NCBI GenBank assembly: GCA_029216955.1
Contig: JANAVB010002199.1
Location: forward strand, 14,755,417 to 14,819,416
DNA from: Iris pallida
Lineage: Eukaryota; Streptophyta; Magnoliopsida; Asparagales; Iridaceae
DNA: 64,000 nt
Direction: 5' to 3'
Of the stretch, positions 61,001-64,000 are shown in pieces. The translations under genes were made by a program, and so were the position numbers. The notes beneath the pieces were generated by a model. The model was not told the DNA's origin. It saw only the letters and a list, made by a program, of their open reading frames with translations, and did no database searches. Position 1 is the first letter of the stretch, and every line of letters begins with the position of its first letter.

Positions 61001-62771
61001 TCCACTGCGCCTCTGGAAAACGAAAACTCTGGCTCACCGGGGATACTAAAGACAACTCTGCCAATATGGCAGTCTATCCTAGCATACTGGTTCCTCAACC
61101 AATCCATGCCTAGGACTACATCATAGTCTGCCATAGGAAACTCTATGAATCTAACGGGGAACTCTCTACCGCTAACTACGATCCGACACGAGGAAAACAC
61201 TCGATCTACTCCCACAAGACCATTACCAGTAAGTATATTGAGCCTCACTGATAATGACTCGGGCTCCAATCCTATCCGTGTCGCGAATCGTGCAGACATG
61301 AATGAATGCGATGCACCAGAATCAAACAATACCGAAGCTGGAAAGGAGTTGACGAGAATAGTACCTGCCACTACCTCACCTGGTGCAACTTCTTCTTCCA
61401 TAGCCATCATCATGGCCTGACCTCTAGCTGCGGGTCCCCTCTGCTGGAAACCTCTCTGCCTATTCTGGGTATGAGCTTGGGCTTGTGCATACTGCTGGGG
61501 GTGTTGTTGCTGGAATGCCTGAGACTGAGGCGGCAAGGGCCTCGAAGACTGATACTGCTGCTGCTGAACTGGTGCTGGGGCCGGTCCTCTCACCGAAGAG
61601 CTAGAAGGGTTGGATGCTGATGAACCACCCCTATTCGGGCAAGCTCCAACTCTATGATCTGCTGCTCCACATGCCAGACACAATTCCTGTGCCCTACGAC
61701 AGTCTGCCACCACATGCCCTGGCTTCCCTCAATGAGAACATCCCATCGCGGAAGTCTGCTTCTGCTTCTGCTGCTACGGGTACGTCGGGGTCGAATGCTG
61801 AACCGACGTTACTGAGGCCGCCCGTCTCGGAGTTCCAATGGTCAATCCCCTAGCTGCCGGGGCTGGAGCTGATGATTGGTGCATCTGACTGTGGGACCGC
61901 TTCCTACCTCCGGTCCTATCCACGATCCTCTGGGAGGTGTACTCATGCCTCCTAGCTGCTCTCAAGACTGCATCGAACGTCTGGTGCTCGAACTGCTCCA
62001 CTGCTAACAAGATCTCCAAATGCAGTCCCTGCTGGAACCGCTGGGCCATATCAAACTCGGTTGCCACCAAGGTGGGGGCAAACCTACTGAGCCTAGAAAA
62101 CTTCGATGCATAACTGTCGACTGTTCTGCCTCCTTGCTTCAAGTTGGTAAATCTGGTCTGCAGGTCGTACCGAGCCACAGCATCAAAGTACTTCGTCTGG
62201 AATCTCTCTCTAAACACTGCCCAAGCAATGGGTGCCACTAATCCCATGGCCTGCGCCGCCCACCAACTGCGAGCCAAGTCCAACAACTGCAGGCGTACCA
62301 CCGCCACCTTCTCGTTCTCGGGTGTCCTGGCTGCTTCCAGAATCACCTCGGTATCCTGAAGCTATGCATCCGCGGCAATCGCATCCTCAGTGCCGTCGAA
62401 AAAGGAGGGTTCAAGCGTTTGAAGCTGTTGGCCGCCTGGTTCCCTGGATGTCCGCCTCGGGTTAAAGCATCTTGAACCGTCTGGTGCAGGGCGTCGCTTC
62501 GACGATCCTAGGAAGCTATCAAGGTTCTGATGAGGCCTACTAAGGTACCATCATCTGGCTCTGCGGGCTGGACGGGCCGAACTGGTGACTCTCCTCCAGT
62601 AGGCACAACTCTGGAGGCTATCCCGGAATGCTGGGCTTGATCTCCAGGTTGCTGCTGATCCGCGGGATGTGCTCCACCTCGTCGATCAGTAGGACCAGGT
62701 ACAGTGCCGCTGAAGAAGACGACACGGGGAACAATAAGGAAAGGACCAGGACAGATCAATGATACAAGCAT
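58066..62771 (-). pseudogene. Ty3/gypsy gag-pol polyprotein with several in-frame stops
   Basis: From right to left: a gag N-terminal frame (62771-62508), gag core (62346-61774, containing SWWAAQAMG and RFQTKYFDAVARYDLQ), zinc knuckles, protease DSG ([12 protein letters not shown]) and RT start (61713-60556), then [10 protein letters not shown], RNase H, H2C2/DDE integrase and a chromodomain-like tail ending [10 protein letters not shown] at 58066. Stops seen in the frame: TAG at 62362-62364, TAG at 61774-61776, TGA at 61729-61731 in place of a zinc-knuckle Cys, and TAG at 60556-60558 directly after RSGYH in RT. The part between 62508 and 62364 also appears shifted. RT motif A (SKIDL) is intact. 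The long 58066-60555 stretch is uninterrupted (830 codons). Confidence 0.9.
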
Positions 62772-62904
62772 GTAATCAGGGCAAGAATTTCAGGGATTTG
62801 AAAATACGGGCGGAGATCAAGGGCGAATACTGATTGAGACATCTATTCGGTAAACCTCCACACATCTTGATTAACAAGACCTGCATGGGCCACCACTTAA
62901 ACCA

Positions 62905-64000
62905 TGTCACGCTCCAGAACCAGAATACTGGAGAGCGGGGGCAGACATAGCCAGCTACGTATATTGAAATAGAATACATCTCAACTATACGGTCACGGCT
63001 GTCTAGATATGAGGGTTTACTACAAGCCAACAGTCTCTTAAGGTCAAGCCTATTGTCTCAATCTCAAGCAAGTAATAATTACAAGATGTATGATCATTAA
63101 ATATACAATAAAAGGCATCCCAAATATTATATATCAGCTGATCATGAAGCTAGTCGTACAAAATGTTAGGACTAGCAAGAGTTTAAGTCATACATGATCA
63201 ACCCTAGAATTTGTTAATTATGTTTACAGCCCGTAGGCAGACAGTAAGTAAAAGTGCAGCGAGCTAACAGGTGCTCGTCGGCTAAACGCCTCAAAAGAAT
63301 AATTTTACAATAAAGTGGGGCAAAACAAAAAGGAAAACCCACTCTTGGCCCGGGTTCCGTCTAGTTGTCACCATTGGGCTGGAAGCTTGGTAGATCCTCG
63401 GGAGCTGCTCCGAAATCTGGCCACACAAAACCAGCTGGGTCAACCCCAGAAAGAGCAAGTGCCACAAGGGGGCCACGAAATAAGAACAAAAGCCAGCAAT
63501 CAGCACAGAAGATATAATATTAAACTAGAATTATGAAAACATGTCAGGATGATATACGACGAGATAACCATGGAACTATTCCGATAGCCAGGTTACAACC
63601 CGTAAACCAAACAAGGACCGGAGTTGTAACCCTTCATCTGAACAGAGCTTGGTTTTCCACCATTTATCGGCAAGATAATAATGTAAGCAATCAAGACAGG
63701 AAATATTCTGGTACTGGATCAAGACATGCCCAGACTGGTTATACTTCATTCAATCAATCACGACCAAGCAGATACTACGGCTTACTACTTTAACTAACTA
63801 GGGTTATCACAGGCCTAATTACTAACAAGATGCAGTGAGATTGTTCCACAGCCACAAGCCCTGCAGACCATCCAGGCTACCCAGGACGAAAGATTAGGGT
63901 TGAATTCAGGTGGGTACATCGCCCGGAAGACAAATGTACCCTTAGGTGACTTAGAGGGTGCAACACTCGACGGTGCGCTGGAAATGTGCCCTACTCGACG
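62905..64000 (-). repeat. 5' LTR, partial (runs off the window)
   Basis: Aligns to 55019 onward with 13 transitions. In element orientation the LTR end is followed by TGGTTTAAGTGG, which matches the initiator-Met primer complement at only about 8 of 12 positions. Confidence 0.9.

Larger units (their letters stand above)
55019..64000 (-). mobile_element. Ty3/gypsy LTR retrotransposon on the - strand, right end outside window
   Basis: LTR at 55019-57896 (3' LTR in element orientation), coding region 58066-62771, and the start of the matching LTR at 62905-64000. Over the 1,096 bp that can be compared, I count 13 differences (about 1.2%), all transitions, so it is older than the 42105 element. 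The flanking duplication cannot be checked because the right edge is missing; the left flank is ACTAA (55014-55018). Confidence 0.9.

Noticed and set aside
55405..63793. Pairs of identical small frames (for example 55429-55650 and 63315-63536).
   Set aside because: They are duplicated because both lie in the two LTRs of one element; no evidence that they are genes.

Overview
This is a nuclear plant window. The evidence is spliced genes with GT-AG introns, full-length chromodomain-type Ty3/gypsy LTR retrotransposons, hAT and Tourist/Harbinger-like miniature elements, tRNA-derived SINEs and a LINE. A GC-rich single-exon gene in an AT-rich background would suit a monocot, but I cannot name the species.

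Layout. 1-22495: the 3' part of a large gene on the + strand for a HEAT-repeat protein of the SHOOT GRAVITROPISM 6 / MROH1 family. I traced 28 exons that stay in one reading frame for 1,041 residues plus a stop; the 5' end lies outside the window. Its introns hold a fold-back, a retrotransposon relic, a LINE, a SINE with TA-rich tails, a solo LTR and local duplications. 22496-29107: intergenic sequence with several miniature elements that have readable target-site duplications. 29108-30517 (-): an intronless BTB/POZ-domain gene. 33542-38569 (-): a two-exon gene of the At1g76660/At5g52430-like Pro/Ser-rich family with a 3.7 kb intron. 38570-41056: AT-rich sequence with no gene seen.

41057-64000 is mobile DNA. 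A 1.48 kb non-autonomous hAT-like element (41057-51236 as it stands) has been invaded by a second hAT-like element (41116-41689) and by a complete 8.1 kb Ty3/gypsy element (42105-50219); all three insertions show perfect target-site duplications. To the right lies a 5'-truncated Ty3/gypsy relative (51639 onward) whose 3' LTR is cut by a third Ty3/gypsy element on the - strand (55019 to beyond the window end). All three gag-pol regions are damaged or incomplete.

Of the three host genes, one is a vacuole-associated HEAT-repeat protein by homology, one a BTB adaptor-like protein and one of unknown role. Nothing in the sequence links them functionally. I found no clearly new protein system. The most unusual material is the architecture of the mobile elements: minisatellites in the LTR leaders, TA-tailed SINE/LINE modules, Pol III-like boxes inside hAT elements and a chimeric LTR-pol junction.
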